Shown piece by piece: positions 23,327-31,144 of a stretch of 37,596 bases of DNA (its first letter is position 1; each line of letters starts with the position of its first letter). The DNA is from Gordonia sp. (in: high G+C Gram-positive bacteria). GTDB taxonomy: Bacteria > Actinomycetota > Actinomycetes > Mycobacteriales > Mycobacteriaceae. The notes under the pieces were generated by a model that saw only the letters and a list, made by a program, of their open reading frames with translations, was not told the origin of the DNA and searched no databases. Where the stretch lies: the NCBI RefSeq assembly GCF_020438995.1, contig NZ_JAGQTN010000316.1, positions 1 to 37,596 on the forward strand. The letters are read 5' to 3'. Both the position numbers and the translations under genes were made by a program.

Positions 23327-24509
23327 TCTCGCGCCGGGTGTGGGTGAGTTCCGCGAGGAGATCCGCACCTGGCTCGACGAACATCTCGTCGGCGAGTTCG
23401 CCGCGCACCGCGGCGTGGGCAGCCCCACCGACGACACCGCCTGGGACGTGCGGGTGGCGTGGGAACGCGAACTGTCGGCCGGCGGCTGGCTGGGCGTGAC
23501 GTGGCCGCAGCGCTTCGGTGGCAGGGGGCTCGGGCTGGCCGAGGAGATCGTCTTCGAATACGAATACGCCCGTGCCGCCGCACCCGCCCGCGTCAATACC
23601 CAGGCCCTCGAACTGCTCGGGCCGACCCTGCTGGCGTGTGGCACCGAGGAGCAGTGCGCCCGGTTCCTGCCGAAGATCCTTGCGGTGGAACAGATGTGGG
23701 GCCAGGGGTTCAGCGAGCCCGGCGCCGGTTCCGACCTCGCCGACGTCCGCACCAAGGCCCGTCTGGACGGCGGGGTGTGGCATGTGGACGGGCAGAAGAT
23801 CTGGACCACCTTCGGCCATCACGCCGACTGGCTGTACGTGCTGTGCCGCACGAATCCCGATCTGTCGTTGCGGCACAAGGGATTGACGATGCTGCTGATC
23901 GACGCCGATCAACCCGGCGTCGACATCCGGCCCATCGAGAACATCAACCGTTCCACCGAATTCAGCGAATGCTTCTTCAGCGATGCGCAGACCCCCGAGG
24001 ACATGGTCGTCGGTGCGGTGGGCGGCGGCTGGTCGGTGGTGATGACCACGCTCGGCATGGAACGCGGCAGCGCCCTGATGCCGATGCAGCTGTCGATGCA
24101 ACGCGAACTCGACGGCATCATCGGCCTGGCCAAACGCAATGGCACGGCCGATGATCCGCAGATCCGCCGCCGACTGGTGGACGCCTACATCGGAATCCGG
24201 CTGATGCGGGCCACCAACCTGCGGGTGGTGGCCGACCTGCTGAACATCGACGCCCCCGATCCCGGCGCGGCCACCGCCGCCGCAGCCGCCACGACAAAGC
24301 TGTTCGCCTCCACTCATCACCAGCGGATGGGGGAGCTGGCGATGGATATCGTCGGCCCGGCAGCCTTGTGCGACAACGGCGATCACCTCGATGAGGTCAG
24401 CGTCATCCAGAAACTGTTCCTGTCCTCGCGCGCGGAGACCATCTACGGCGGAACCTCGGAGATCCAGCGCAACATCACCGCCGAACGCATCCTGGGCCTG
24501 CCCAGATAG
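23316..24509 (+). CDS. Acyl-CoA dehydrogenase, FadE-like, catalytic
   Basis: This 397-aa protein starts within the end of the amidohydrolase-fold gene. Motifs run in order: FREEIRTWLDEHLVGEF, GQGFSEPGAGSDLADVRTK, DGQKIWTTFGHHADWLY, MTTLGMERGSALM with the likely catalytic Glu, and YGGTSEIQRNITAERILGLP at the end. It parallels the minus-strand ACAD at 20302-21540, which suggests duplication with divergence to two successive substrates or to two partners. It should yield a 2-enoyl-CoA using FAD and ETF. An acid-poor, Ala-rich stretch (GAATAAAAATTK) sits in the last helical domain. The next gene is a crotonase 11 bp away, the usual following step. Confidence 0.92.
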   Translation: MDFDLAPGVGEFREEIRTWLDEHLVGEFAAHRGVGSPTDDTAWDVRVAWERELSAGGWLGVTWPQRFGGRGLGLAEEIVFEYEYARAAAPARVNTQALELLGPTLLACGTEEQCARFLPKILAVEQMWGQGFSEPGAGSDLADVRTKARLDGGVWHVDGQKIWTTFGHHADWLYVLCRTNPDLSLRHKGLTMLLIDADQPGVDIRPIENINRSTEFSECFFSDAQTPEDMVVGAVGGGWSVVMTTLGMERGSALMPMQLSMQRELDGIIGLAKRNGTADDPQIRRRLVDAYIGIRLMRATNLRVVADLLNIDAPDPGAATAAAAATTKLFASTHHQRMGELAMDIVGPAALCDNGDHLDEVSVIQKLFLSSRAETIYGGTSEIQRNITAERILGLPR

Positions 24510-24520
24510 GAGTTAGCACA

Positions 24521-25339
24521 ATGCCGAATCCGGATACATCCGACTGGGAAAGCCGATTCACCACGATGACGGTGACGGCCGACGGACCGGTGCGCATCGT
24601 GACGATGAACCGCCCGGACTTCCGCAACGCCGCCGACGCCGTGATGCACCGCGAACTCGGCGAGATCTGGGACGCCCTCGCCGTCGACCCGGGCTGCCGG
24701 GTCGTCGTGCTCACCGGTGCGGGCAAAGCATTCAGCGCCGGCGGGGACCTGCCGCGCATGGTGGAGACCCAGGAGAACCAGGACATCCAGGAGGAGGTGT
24801 TCAACGAGGCCCGGCGCACGGTCAATTCCATGATCGCGTTGCCGCAGCCGCTGATCGCCGCCGTCAACGGTGCCGCCGTGGGCCTGGGCGCCAGCCTGAT
24901 CTCATTGTGCGACCTCGCGATCGCCTCCGACCGGGCTTTCCTGGCCGACCCGCACCTCGGCGTAGGGCTGGTGCCCGCCGACGGTGCCGCGCTGCTGTGG
25001 CCGCTGGTCATGGGTGCGATGCGCGCCAAGGAGTACGTCTTCACCGGCGACCGCATCCCCGCCGACACCGCGCTGGCGTTGGGTCTGGTCAACCGGGTGG
25101 TGCCCGCCGACGAATTGATGCCCACCACACTGGAACTCGCGCACCGGATCGCCGAGGTACCGCAGCAGGCGTTGCGGCAGACCAAACGGCTGATGAACAC
25201 CCACCTGACCCGGGCACTGGCCGGTCTGCTCGACGACGCGCTGGCCACCGAACGGGTCAGCGTCAACTCGGCCGACCACAAGGAACTGACCCGGGCACTC
25301 GTCGAGGCCGCCGCCGCGCGTGCGGCGCAGCGGTCGTAA
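24521..25339 (+). CDS. Crotonase-family protein with both catalytic Glu replaced
   Basis: This 272-aa protein has RIVTMNRPDFRNAAD, VVVLTGAGKAFSAGGDL, and NGAAVGLGASLISLCDLAIAS. In place of the two hydratase glutamates are Ser125 and His145 (LADPHLGVGLVP). The oxyanion-hole backbone is retained, so an acyl-CoA reaction remains likely, perhaps isomerisation or C-C hydrolysis. The ATG has AGGAG 8 bp upstream, just after the ACAD stop. The C-terminal RAHQ-like helix ends EAAAARAAQRS. The gene order ACAD, crotonase, SDR follows beta-oxidation: dehydrogenation, then addition or rearrangement, then oxidation of an alcohol. Confidence 0.87.
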   Translation: MPNPDTSDWESRFTTMTVTADGPVRIVTMNRPDFRNAADAVMHRELGEIWDALAVDPGCRVVVLTGAGKAFSAGGDLPRMVETQENQDIQEEVFNEARRTVNSMIALPQPLIAAVNGAAVGLGASLISLCDLAIASDRAFLADPHLGVGLVPADGAALLWPLVMGAMRAKEYVFTGDRIPADTALALGLVNRVVPADELMPTTLELAHRIAEVPQQALRQTKRLMNTHLTRALAGLLDDALATERVSVNSADHKELTRALVEAAAARAAQRS

Positions 25340-25354
25340 AGGGGAAGGTGCGCA

Positions 25355-26113
25355 ATGATATCGGGTGAACTCGACGGCAGGGTCGCACTCGTCACCGCGG
25401 CCGCCGGCGCCGGCATCGGCAAGGCGATCGCGACCAGGCTCGCCGCCGACGGCGCGACGGTGATCGTCACCGACGTCCATCAGCGGCGCCTGGACGCCGC
25501 CGTTGCCGAAATAGGCGGCAACGCCGTCGGTTACCTGCTCGATGCCGGTGACCGCGACCAGATCGTCCAGGTCACCGACGCCGTGGCCGCCGCACACGGG
25601 CCCATCTCGATCCTGGTCAACAACGCCGCCCTCAACGTCCTCGGACCGATCTTCGACTACGACCCGGCAGACTGGGACCGGGTGATGGCGGTGAATCTGT
25701 CCGGGCCGTGGATGCTCAGCCGTCAGGTGATGCGGCAGCTGCGTGAAGCCGGACTGCCCGGGGTGATCCTGAACGTCTCCACCTACGCCCCCGACGTCGG
25801 CGGTGAAGGGATCGAGGCACCCTACGCGGTCAGCAAGGGCGGCCTGAACGTGCTCACCCGCAGCTGCGCCCACGAGGGCGGACCGTACGGCATCCGCGCC
25901 AACACACTGTCGATGGGCATGGTCACCGGCACCCGCTTCACCGACGCGCTGCACCCGGACATGCAGGACACCGAACGCGCCAAATCGCCGCTGGGCAGAC
26001 TCTCGCACGTCGACGACATCGTCGAGGCCGCCGCCTTCCTGATCTCCGACCGGTCCAGGAACATCACCGGGGAGACGCTGAACGTTGCCGCCGGAACCCA
26101 CATGCGCTGGTGA
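25355..26113 (+). CDS. Short-chain dehydrogenase/reductase (SDR)
   Basis: This 252-aa protein is a classical SDR. The cofactor motif reads TAAAGAGIGKAIA (14-26), with Asp40 after strand 2 favouring NAD over NADP. NNAALN is the structural motif, and Ser142, Tyr157 and Lys161 (YAVSK) form the catalytic set. It likely oxidises a hydroxy group to a ketone, such as a 3-hydroxyacyl-CoA or a ring alcohol. The ATG follows GGAAGG. The gene ends the five-gene plus-strand operon, 17 bp from the convergent ACAD stop. The C-terminal ITGETLNVAAGTHMRW replaces the common NVDGG. Function beyond alcohol/ketone conversion cannot be set. Confidence 0.92.
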   Translation: MISGELDGRVALVTAAAGAGIGKAIATRLAADGATVIVTDVHQRRLDAAVAEIGGNAVGYLLDAGDRDQIVQVTDAVAAAHGPISILVNNAALNVLGPIFDYDPADWDRVMAVNLSGPWMLSRQVMRQLREAGLPGVILNVSTYAPDVGGEGIEAPYAVSKGGLNVLTRSCAHEGGPYGIRANTLSMGMVTGTRFTDALHPDMQDTERAKSPLGRLSHVDDIVEAAAFLISDRSRNITGETLNVAAGTHMRW

Positions 26114-26130
26114 GCCTCCCCGAGATGGGA

Positions 26131-27243
26131 CTACAAACCGGCCAGCTGGGCGACCCGTTCGCGGTGGTGACCGGTGGAACCGAGGAGCGTCTGGGAGCTG
26201 CGGGCGCGTTTGAAGTACAGATGCGCGGGGTGTTCCCAGGTGAATCCGATGCCGCCATGGATCTGAATGCTCTCGGCGGCGATGTGATAGAAGGCGTCCG
26301 AGCAGTATGCCTTGGCGATGGAGGCAGCCAGCGGGAGATCATCGGCGCCGGATTCGGCTGCGCCACAGGCGTAGTACGCGGCGGACCGGGCGGATTCGAG
26401 TTCCACCAGCATGTCCGCGAGTTTGTGTTTGATGGCCTGGAACGAGCCGATCGGCCGCCCGAATTGTTCACGGACCTTGGCGTAGTCGACGGTCGTTTCC
26501 AGCACTCGGGCGGCGGCGCCGACCTGTTCGGCGGCCAGCCCCGCGGCCCCCAGATCGAGTACCGCCTCGATGTAGGACCAGCCGTCGCCGTCGGTACCGA
26601 CGAGGGTGGCCGGGGCGTCGTCGAAGGTGAGCGTCGCGAGGTTGCGGGTCTGGTCGAGCGTGGCGAGTGGCTCGGCGTGTACTCCGCCGGCCTGTGATTC
26701 GACGGCGAACAGTGCGACGCCGGCATCGGTGCGGGCGGGCACCAGGAGCAGGTGGGCGTCGGCGCCGTCGATGACGAACGTCTTGGTTCCGGTGATGGTG
26801 AAACCGTCTGCGGAACGCTGCGCACGGGTGTGCACGGCGTCGGCGGTCAGGCTGTCGGTGTCATCGAGGAGGGCGACGGTGGCGATGGTGGTGCCCTCGG
26901 CGATCCCGGGTAGGTAGGTACGGGCAGCAGACTCGTCACCGCTGATCAGGAGTGCGCCCGTCGCGAGTACACACGTCGACAGCAGTGGTACGCAGGCCAG
27001 GGCCCGGCCGGATTCCTCCATCACCACTGCCAGTTCGCCGAAGCCGAAGCCCGCGCCCCCGTATTCCTCGGGGATGGCAAGTGCGGCGATGCCGACCTGG
27101 TCGGTCATGACCTTCCAGGTGGCGGTGTCGAAGCCCTGCCGGGCGTCGAGAAAGCTGCGCACGGCGGCTTCCGGGGAATGCGTTGCGAGCAGGTCGCGAA
27201 CGACAGCGCGCAGTTCCTCGCGTTCGGGTGTCGGCGTCAGCAT
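26131..27243 (-). CDS. Acyl-CoA dehydrogenase subunit lacking the catalytic Glu
   Basis: The 370-aa protein starts at the ATG at 27243 with GGGGG 6 bp upstream; an ATG at 27279 would add 12 residues. It has IPEEYGGAGFGFGELAVVMEE, ITGTKTFVIDGADAHLLLVPA, and VREQFGRPIGSFQAIKHKLAD. The C terminus ends IHGGIGFTWEHPAHLYFKRA, the form found in non-catalytic halves of heteromeric or fused ACADs. The Glu helix reads DLGAAGLAAEQ, with Gly at the catalytic place. No catalytic partner is adjacent, since the convergent neighbour is an SDR; the ACAD at 23316 or 20302 is a plausible partner. It is transcribed alone and is divergent from the GntR regulator. Confidence 0.88.
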   Translation of the reverse strand: MLTPTPEREELRAVVRDLLATHSPEAAVRSFLDARQGFDTATWKVMTDQVGIAALAIPEEYGGAGFGFGELAVVMEESGRALACVPLLSTCVLATGALLISGDESAARTYLPGIAEGTTIATVALLDDTDSLTADAVHTRAQRSADGFTITGTKTFVIDGADAHLLLVPARTDAGVALFAVESQAGGVHAEPLATLDQTRNLATLTFDDAPATLVGTDGDGWSYIEAVLDLGAAGLAAEQVGAAARVLETTVDYAKVREQFGRPIGSFQAIKHKLADMLVELESARSAAYYACGAAESGADDLPLAASIAKAYCSDAFYHIAAESIQIHGGIGFTWEHPAHLYFKRARSSQTLLGSTGHHRERVAQLAGL

Positions 27244-27292
27244 CGATTGCCCCCATTCGGAATCGTCAGGTGATAGCACCGCATCCTTAAAC

Positions 27293-27314
27293 GGTATAAT
27301 GAACTAACTGATTG
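27293..27314 (+). promoter_or_regulatory. Promoter with overlapping operator upstream of gntR
   Basis: TATAAT (27295-27300) is an ideal -10 box, immediately followed by GAACTAACTGATTG (27301-27314), which would cover the transcription start. The whole 22-bp stretch recurs with one mismatch at 28172-28193, downstream of the same gene. This is a strong sign of a functional, shared operator. It would allow autoregulation of the GntR protein and may also affect the divergent ACAD at 27243. No good -35 box is visible. Confidence 0.65.
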
Positions 27315-27389
27315 CACAAGTTGTCCCGCTCGCCCACGGGCCCCGTTGTATAGTTCAAAGATTCGACTCGTTGGGTGAAAGGGCAGCTG

Positions 27390-28139
27390 GTGGCAGTGGG
27401 TACCGGATCGTCGGTGGTCAGAGTTCCCAAGGCGGGTGAGCTCGTCGCCGCGCAACTGCGCAAACAGATCGTCACCGGAGTGCTCAAGCCGGGCGATCCG
27501 CTGCCCGGCGAGACGGCGCTGATGGAACGCTACGGCGTGTCGCGGCCCACCATGCGCGAGGCGTTCCGGATTCTCGAATCGGAGTCCATTATCGTCGTCC
27601 TGCGCGGTGCGCACGGGGGTGCCAGGGTGCTCGCTCCCGACGAGTCCGTCGCGGCCCGGCATATGGGACTGCTCTTGCAGTACCAGGGTGTTCCGCTGGC
27701 CGACGTCTATCACGCCCGCACCGAGTTGGAGGTGGCGGCACTGCGCGCCTGGTCCGGCGCCGAGACGAGCCTGGATGCGCTCGCGGCCCTGATCGATGGC
27801 GCGGCGGCCGCGATCGACGACGCAGTGGAGTTCGCCGCGATCGACACCAGGATCCACGAGGCGGTGGTGGGTCTGGCCGGGGTGCAGACCATGTCGGTGC
27901 TCGCGGGCATGTTGCTGCAGATCATGGCCGCCCACAACGCGCAGTTCATCTCCAAGCATGGAGTCGAACACGAGCGCGATGCCGACGAGCTGGCGCTGCG
28001 CGCGTACCGGCGGCTGCTGAAACTGCTGGTCGCCGGCGACGTCGACGGTGCTGTCACGCACTGGCGGCGGCACCTGCGCAAGGTGGAGTCGTACATGGTC
28101 GAAGACCCCGACCTGACCCTCGTGGAGGTGCTCTCGTAG
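27390..28139 (+). CDS. GntR-family regulator, FadR subfamily (FCD domain)
   Basis: This protein of about 249 aa has an N-terminal winged helix: AGELVAAQLRKQIVTGVLKPGDPLPGE in part, then LMERYGVSRPTMREAFRILE, the recognition segment. The FCD ligand domain follows, with a D-x3-H pair in IDTRIHEAVVGLAG and an HWRRHL motif near the end; these usually hold a metal and the effector. A GTG at 27390 has AAAGGG 6 bp upstream; a GTG at 27375 would add five residues. FadR-type proteins sense organic acids or acyl-CoAs. The gene is flanked by two nearly identical promoter/operator copies, and half-sites of the same sequence occur before two other divergent operon pairs, so it is the likely cluster regulator. 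Confidence 0.88.
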   Translation: MAVGTGSSVVRVPKAGELVAAQLRKQIVTGVLKPGDPLPGETALMERYGVSRPTMREAFRILESESIIVVLRGAHGGARVLAPDESVAARHMGLLLQYQGVPLADVYHARTELEVAALRAWSGAETSLDALAALIDGAAAAIDDAVEFAAIDTRIHEAVVGLAGVQTMSVLAGMLLQIMAAHNAQFISKHGVEHERDADELALRAYRRLLKLLVAGDVDGAVTHWRRHLRKVESYMVEDPDLTLVEVLS

Positions 28140-28171
28140 GACTGCCCCGTGTCGCAACCACCCTCGCATAA

Positions 28172-28193
28172 GGTATAAAGAACTAACTGATTG
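28172..28193 (+). promoter_or_regulatory. Promoter with overlapping operator upstream of two crotonase genes
   Basis: TATAAA (28174-28179) is a -10 box followed directly by GAACTAACTGATTG (28180-28193), matching 27293-27314 at 21 of 22 positions. The next start codon with a good ribosome site is ATG 28221, so the leader would be about 35 bp. The repeat implies that the two crotonase genes and gntR are controlled by the same protein. Confidence 0.65.
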
Positions 28194-28220
28194 AGCGTGC
28201 GGGTGAGGCGAGGAGTGTCC

Positions 28221-29066
28221 ATGGGGCCGGTGAACGGGATCAGCGTGGAGCGCCGCGACCGGGTCGCGGTGGTGTGGCTCGACCGGCCCGAGCGCGGCAA
28301 CGGATTCATCTCCGACATGCAGATCGAGCTGCACGAGCGCCTGGCGGAACTGGACGCCGACAACGAGGTTCGCGCCATTGTCGTGACCGGGCGGGGCAGG
28401 TTCTTCTCCACCGGCGCCGACCTCGAACCGGGCGGTGCCAACTTCGCCTTCGACGACGAGCAACTGCGTGGCGCCCGCGACATGATGCGAGATCGGCCGC
28501 GTCCGTGGCGGATGCGTACCCCCATCATCGGCGCGATGAACGGCGCCGCCGTGGGGCTCGGACTCACCTTCGCATTGCAGTGGGACATCCGGGTCGTGAA
28601 CGAGAGCGCCAAGTACGGTTTCGTGTTCACCCGGCGCGGGCTGATCCCTGAGCAGAACTCGCTGTGGCTGCTGCCCAAACTCGTCGGGCTTGCCACGGCC
28701 ACCGAATTGCTGCTCACTGGACGGCTTTTCACCGGAGCGGAGGCCAAGGAGCTTGGAATCGCCGCCCACGCCGTACCCGGTGACGAGGTGCTCGACACCG
28801 CGCTGGAGATCGCGCGCGACATCGCCGACAACACCGCACCCGCGGCCGTCGGGCTCACCAAGGAACTGTTGTACGAGTTCCTGGAGGAATCCGATCGCGA
28901 ACCCGCATTTCATCGGGAATGGGAGATCTTCCGGGCCATCGGGCGGCAGCCGGATTCCGCCGAAGGAGTGGCGGCCTTCGTCGAAAAGCGTAGTCCGGCA
29001 TTCACTTCCGGAAAGGACTACGAGGTGACGGTGCACGGCTCGGCTGACTGGGAGGCACGGCAATGA
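28221..29066 (+). CDS. Crotonase-family protein, FTRRG-type active site
   Basis: The 281-aa protein begins at ATG 28221, with AGGAG 5 bp upstream. The core reads VAVVWLDRPERGNGF, FFSTGADLEPGG, and NGAAVGLGLTFALQWDIRV. The hydratase glutamates are replaced by Thr116 and Phe136, while a Glu remains at position 144 in FTRRGLIPEQNS. Crotonases with an RRGLxPE loop form a recurring actinobacterial group whose reactions are mostly untested. The gene overlaps the next crotonase by 4 bp (ATGA), and that protein shares the same loop type, so the two may form a heteromer or act in sequence. It follows a predicted promoter/operator directly. Confidence 0.88.
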   Translation: MGPVNGISVERRDRVAVVWLDRPERGNGFISDMQIELHERLAELDADNEVRAIVVTGRGRFFSTGADLEPGGANFAFDDEQLRGARDMMRDRPRPWRMRTPIIGAMNGAAVGLGLTFALQWDIRVVNESAKYGFVFTRRGLIPEQNSLWLLPKLVGLATATELLLTGRLFTGAEAKELGIAAHAVPGDEVLDTALEIARDIADNTAPAAVGLTKELLYEFLEESDREPAFHREWEIFRAIGRQPDSAEGVAAFVEKRSPAFTSGKDYEVTVHGSADWEARQ

Positions 29067-29857
29067 GCGAATCCGACGAGGTGCTCTACGACGTCGACGA
29101 CCATGGTGTGCTGGTCCTGACCCTGAACCGTCCCGAGCGTCGCAACATGTGGTCGCTGGGCATGGAGACCGCGTTCTACGGTGGATTGGCCCGTGGCGCA
29201 CAGGATCCGGACGTCCGCGTCATCGTCGTCACCGGCGCCGGGAACACTTTCTGTCCCGGCCTCGATCCGAACGTGCTCGACGAGATCAAGGGCGGCTCTA
29301 GGTACGCCACCAACCGGTTGCCGCAGACCTTCGCCACCACCATCCCCAAACTGGTCATCGGCGCGATCAACGGCTCCTGCGCGGGTATCGGTCTTGCCCA
29401 GGCGCTGTGCCTGGATTACCGATTCGCTTCCCGCGGAGCCAAATTCACCACCGCCTTTTCCAAACGCGGACTGCCCGCCGAGGATGCGTCGGCATGGATG
29501 CTGGGCCGGCTCACCGGACCCGCCCACGCCTTGGATCTGATCGTCTCGGGCCGGGTGTTCCTCGCCGAGGAGGCCGCCGAACTCGGCGTCGTGCAGCGGC
29601 TCAGCGAACCCGGCCAGGTGCTCGACGACGCCGTCGCCTACGCCCGCGCCGTGGCCGAGAACGTGTCGCCGGTGTCGATGGCGATGATGAAATCGCAGGT
29701 CTGGCACGACCTCGACTGCACCATGGACGCCGCCAGAATCCGGGCACAGCACCTGCTCACCCTCGCCAAAGGCCTGCCCGACTTCACCGAAGGCGTCAAC
29801 GCCCTGGTCGAAAAGCGCGCACCGAACTTCGAACCGTACTCGCGCGTCGTCTTCTGA
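29063..29857 (+). CDS. Crotonase-family protein, FSKRG-type active site
   Basis: This 264-aa protein has VLVLTLNRPERRNMWS, IIVVTGAGNTFCPGLDP, and NGSCAGIGLAQALCLDYRF. In place of the two classical glutamates are Ala112 and Phe132, and the active loop reads FSKRGLPAEDASAW with Glu140 retained, as in the protein encoded just upstream. The Cys at 64 in the substrate loop replaces the usual Ala. It overlaps that gene as ATGA. It is the last gene of the putative catabolic cluster before the echA9-echA8 unit. A hydratase, isomerase or hydrolase role on a CoA ester is possible. Confidence 0.88.
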   Translation: MSESDEVLYDVDDHGVLVLTLNRPERRNMWSLGMETAFYGGLARGAQDPDVRVIVVTGAGNTFCPGLDPNVLDEIKGGSRYATNRLPQTFATTIPKLVIGAINGSCAGIGLAQALCLDYRFASRGAKFTTAFSKRGLPAEDASAWMLGRLTGPAHALDLIVSGRVFLAEEAAELGVVQRLSEPGQVLDDAVAYARAVAENVSPVSMAMMKSQVWHDLDCTMDAARIRAQHLLTLAKGLPDFTEGVNALVEKRAPNFEPYSRVVF

Positions 29858-29904
29858 CGGTCGCCCGACGGCGGGTCCGATGCCGGTGTCGGCCACGCTG
29901 ATCA

Positions 29905-29926
29905 TTTACTAGGATGTCCAAGTAAA
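29905..29926. promoter_or_regulatory. Palindromic operator upstream of echA9
   Basis: TTTACTAGGA and TCCAAGTAAA form 10-bp arms around TG, with a single mismatch. TAGGAT (29910-29915) inside it can serve as a -10, so a bound protein would block transcription. The site is 25 bp upstream of the echA9 ATG at 29951. Symmetry and size fit a TetR-type repressor of branched-chain acyl-CoA genes, but no candidate gene is adjacent. Confidence 0.6.
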
Positions 29927-29950
29927 GCGTCAGTGTGGAAGGAGCCCCGG

Positions 29951-31057
29951 ATGGCGGAAGTAGACGGCGCAGGGACCGACAACCCGGCATCGGTGCTGGT
30001 GAAGGTGGACGGCAGCGTCGGGACGGTGACCCTCAACCGGCCCAAGGCGATCAACGCCCTCGATCACGAGATGGCTCTCGCGATGGAGCAGGCGTTGCTC
30101 GGCTGGGCGGTCGACTCCGAGATCAGCGCGGCCATCGTACGGGGCGCGGGGGATCGTGGCCTGTGTGCGGGCGGTGACATCGTCGCCATTCACCGCGACG
30201 CCGCGGTGCTGAGTGCGGGCGAAGCGACCGACGCCGAGGCGGCGGCCTCGCCGTCGGCCGCGTTCTGGCGCGACGAGTACCGGCTCAACACGCTCATCTC
30301 CCGGTATCCGAAACCGTATGTGGCGATCATGGACGGCATCGTGATGGGCGGTGGCGTCGGCATCTCCGCGCATGGCAACACGCGGGTGGTCACCGACCGC
30401 ACCAGGCTCGGCATGCCCGAGGTGGGCATCGGTTTCATCCCCGATGTCGGCGGAACCCATCTGCTGTCCAAGGTCCCCGACGAACTGGGCACCTACGTGG
30501 CGCTGACCGCCGGCACCATCCGGGCCGCCGACGCCATCGCGATCGGGCTGGCCGACCACTACATTCCCGCCGACGGACTGGCCGCCGCACTCGACTGGTG
30601 GAAGCCGGGTGAGGCGTTCCCCGGTGCGGATCCGGGTGAGTCGGCGCTCGCCGAGCAGCGTGGCTGGATCCGGGAGGCGTTCGCCGGAGATTCCGTCGCC
30701 GACATCATCGCCCGATGCCGTGAGCTCGGTACCCCCGAGGCAACCAAGGCGGCCGACATCATCGAGGCGAAAAGTCCACTGGCCGCGGCGGTTACGCTGC
30801 GGGCCCTGCGCGAGGCGGCATCCGTCGAGGATCTGGCGCAGTCGTTGCGCGTCGAGTACCGGCTCGCGCTGCGCTCGCTGTGCAATCCCGATATGGCAGA
30901 AGGGATTCGGGCTCAGGTCATCGACAAGGACCGCAATCCGACGTGGCGGCACAGTGCCCATGCGTCGGTTACCGCCGATGAGGTCGATGCCTTCTTCGAG
31001 CCGCTGCCGGTGGAACTGGAACTGCCGATCGAGGCATGGACCGCGCCGGGCGAATAG
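29951..31057 (+). CDS. echA9: 3-hydroxyisobutyryl-CoA hydrolase (EchA9-type)
   Basis: This 368-aa protein is a long crotonase of the HIBCH type. It has VTLNRPKAINALDHEM, GLCAGGDIVAIH, MDGIVMGGGVGISAHGN, and MPEVGIGFIPDVGGTH with Glu157 and Asp165, the residues expected of the hydrolase. It hydrolyses 3-hydroxyisobutyryl-CoA in valine breakdown. The ATG at 29951 follows GGAAGGAG by 6 bp; an upstream GTG at 29933 lies before that site and is unlikely. A canonical EchA8 follows, the same order as Rv1071c-Rv1070c in Mycobacterium tuberculosis, which supports the name. The palindrome at 29905-29926 probably controls it. Confidence 0.9.
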   Translation: MAEVDGAGTDNPASVLVKVDGSVGTVTLNRPKAINALDHEMALAMEQALLGWAVDSEISAAIVRGAGDRGLCAGGDIVAIHRDAAVLSAGEATDAEAAASPSAAFWRDEYRLNTLISRYPKPYVAIMDGIVMGGGVGISAHGNTRVVTDRTRLGMPEVGIGFIPDVGGTHLLSKVPDELGTYVALTAGTIRAADAIAIGLADHYIPADGLAAALDWWKPGEAFPGADPGESALAEQRGWIREAFAGDSVADIIARCRELGTPEATKAADIIEAKSPLAAAVTLRALREAASVEDLAQSLRVEYRLALRSLCNPDMAEGIRAQVIDKDRNPTWRHSAHASVTADEVDAFFEPLPVELELPIEAWTAPGE

Positions 31058-31144
31058 CCGGCGTCCCCCCGAACACGACCCGCCATATGCCGGCCGGCCC
31101 GGCCGCGCAACACTGGGCACCAACCGAACGAGAGGCTTGACCCT

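Noticed and set aside
27237-29201. 654-codon open frame on the minus strand
   Set aside because: It is opposite the gntR and two crotonase genes, which have clear family matches; the antisense frame has no recognisable domain and is a high-GC artefact.
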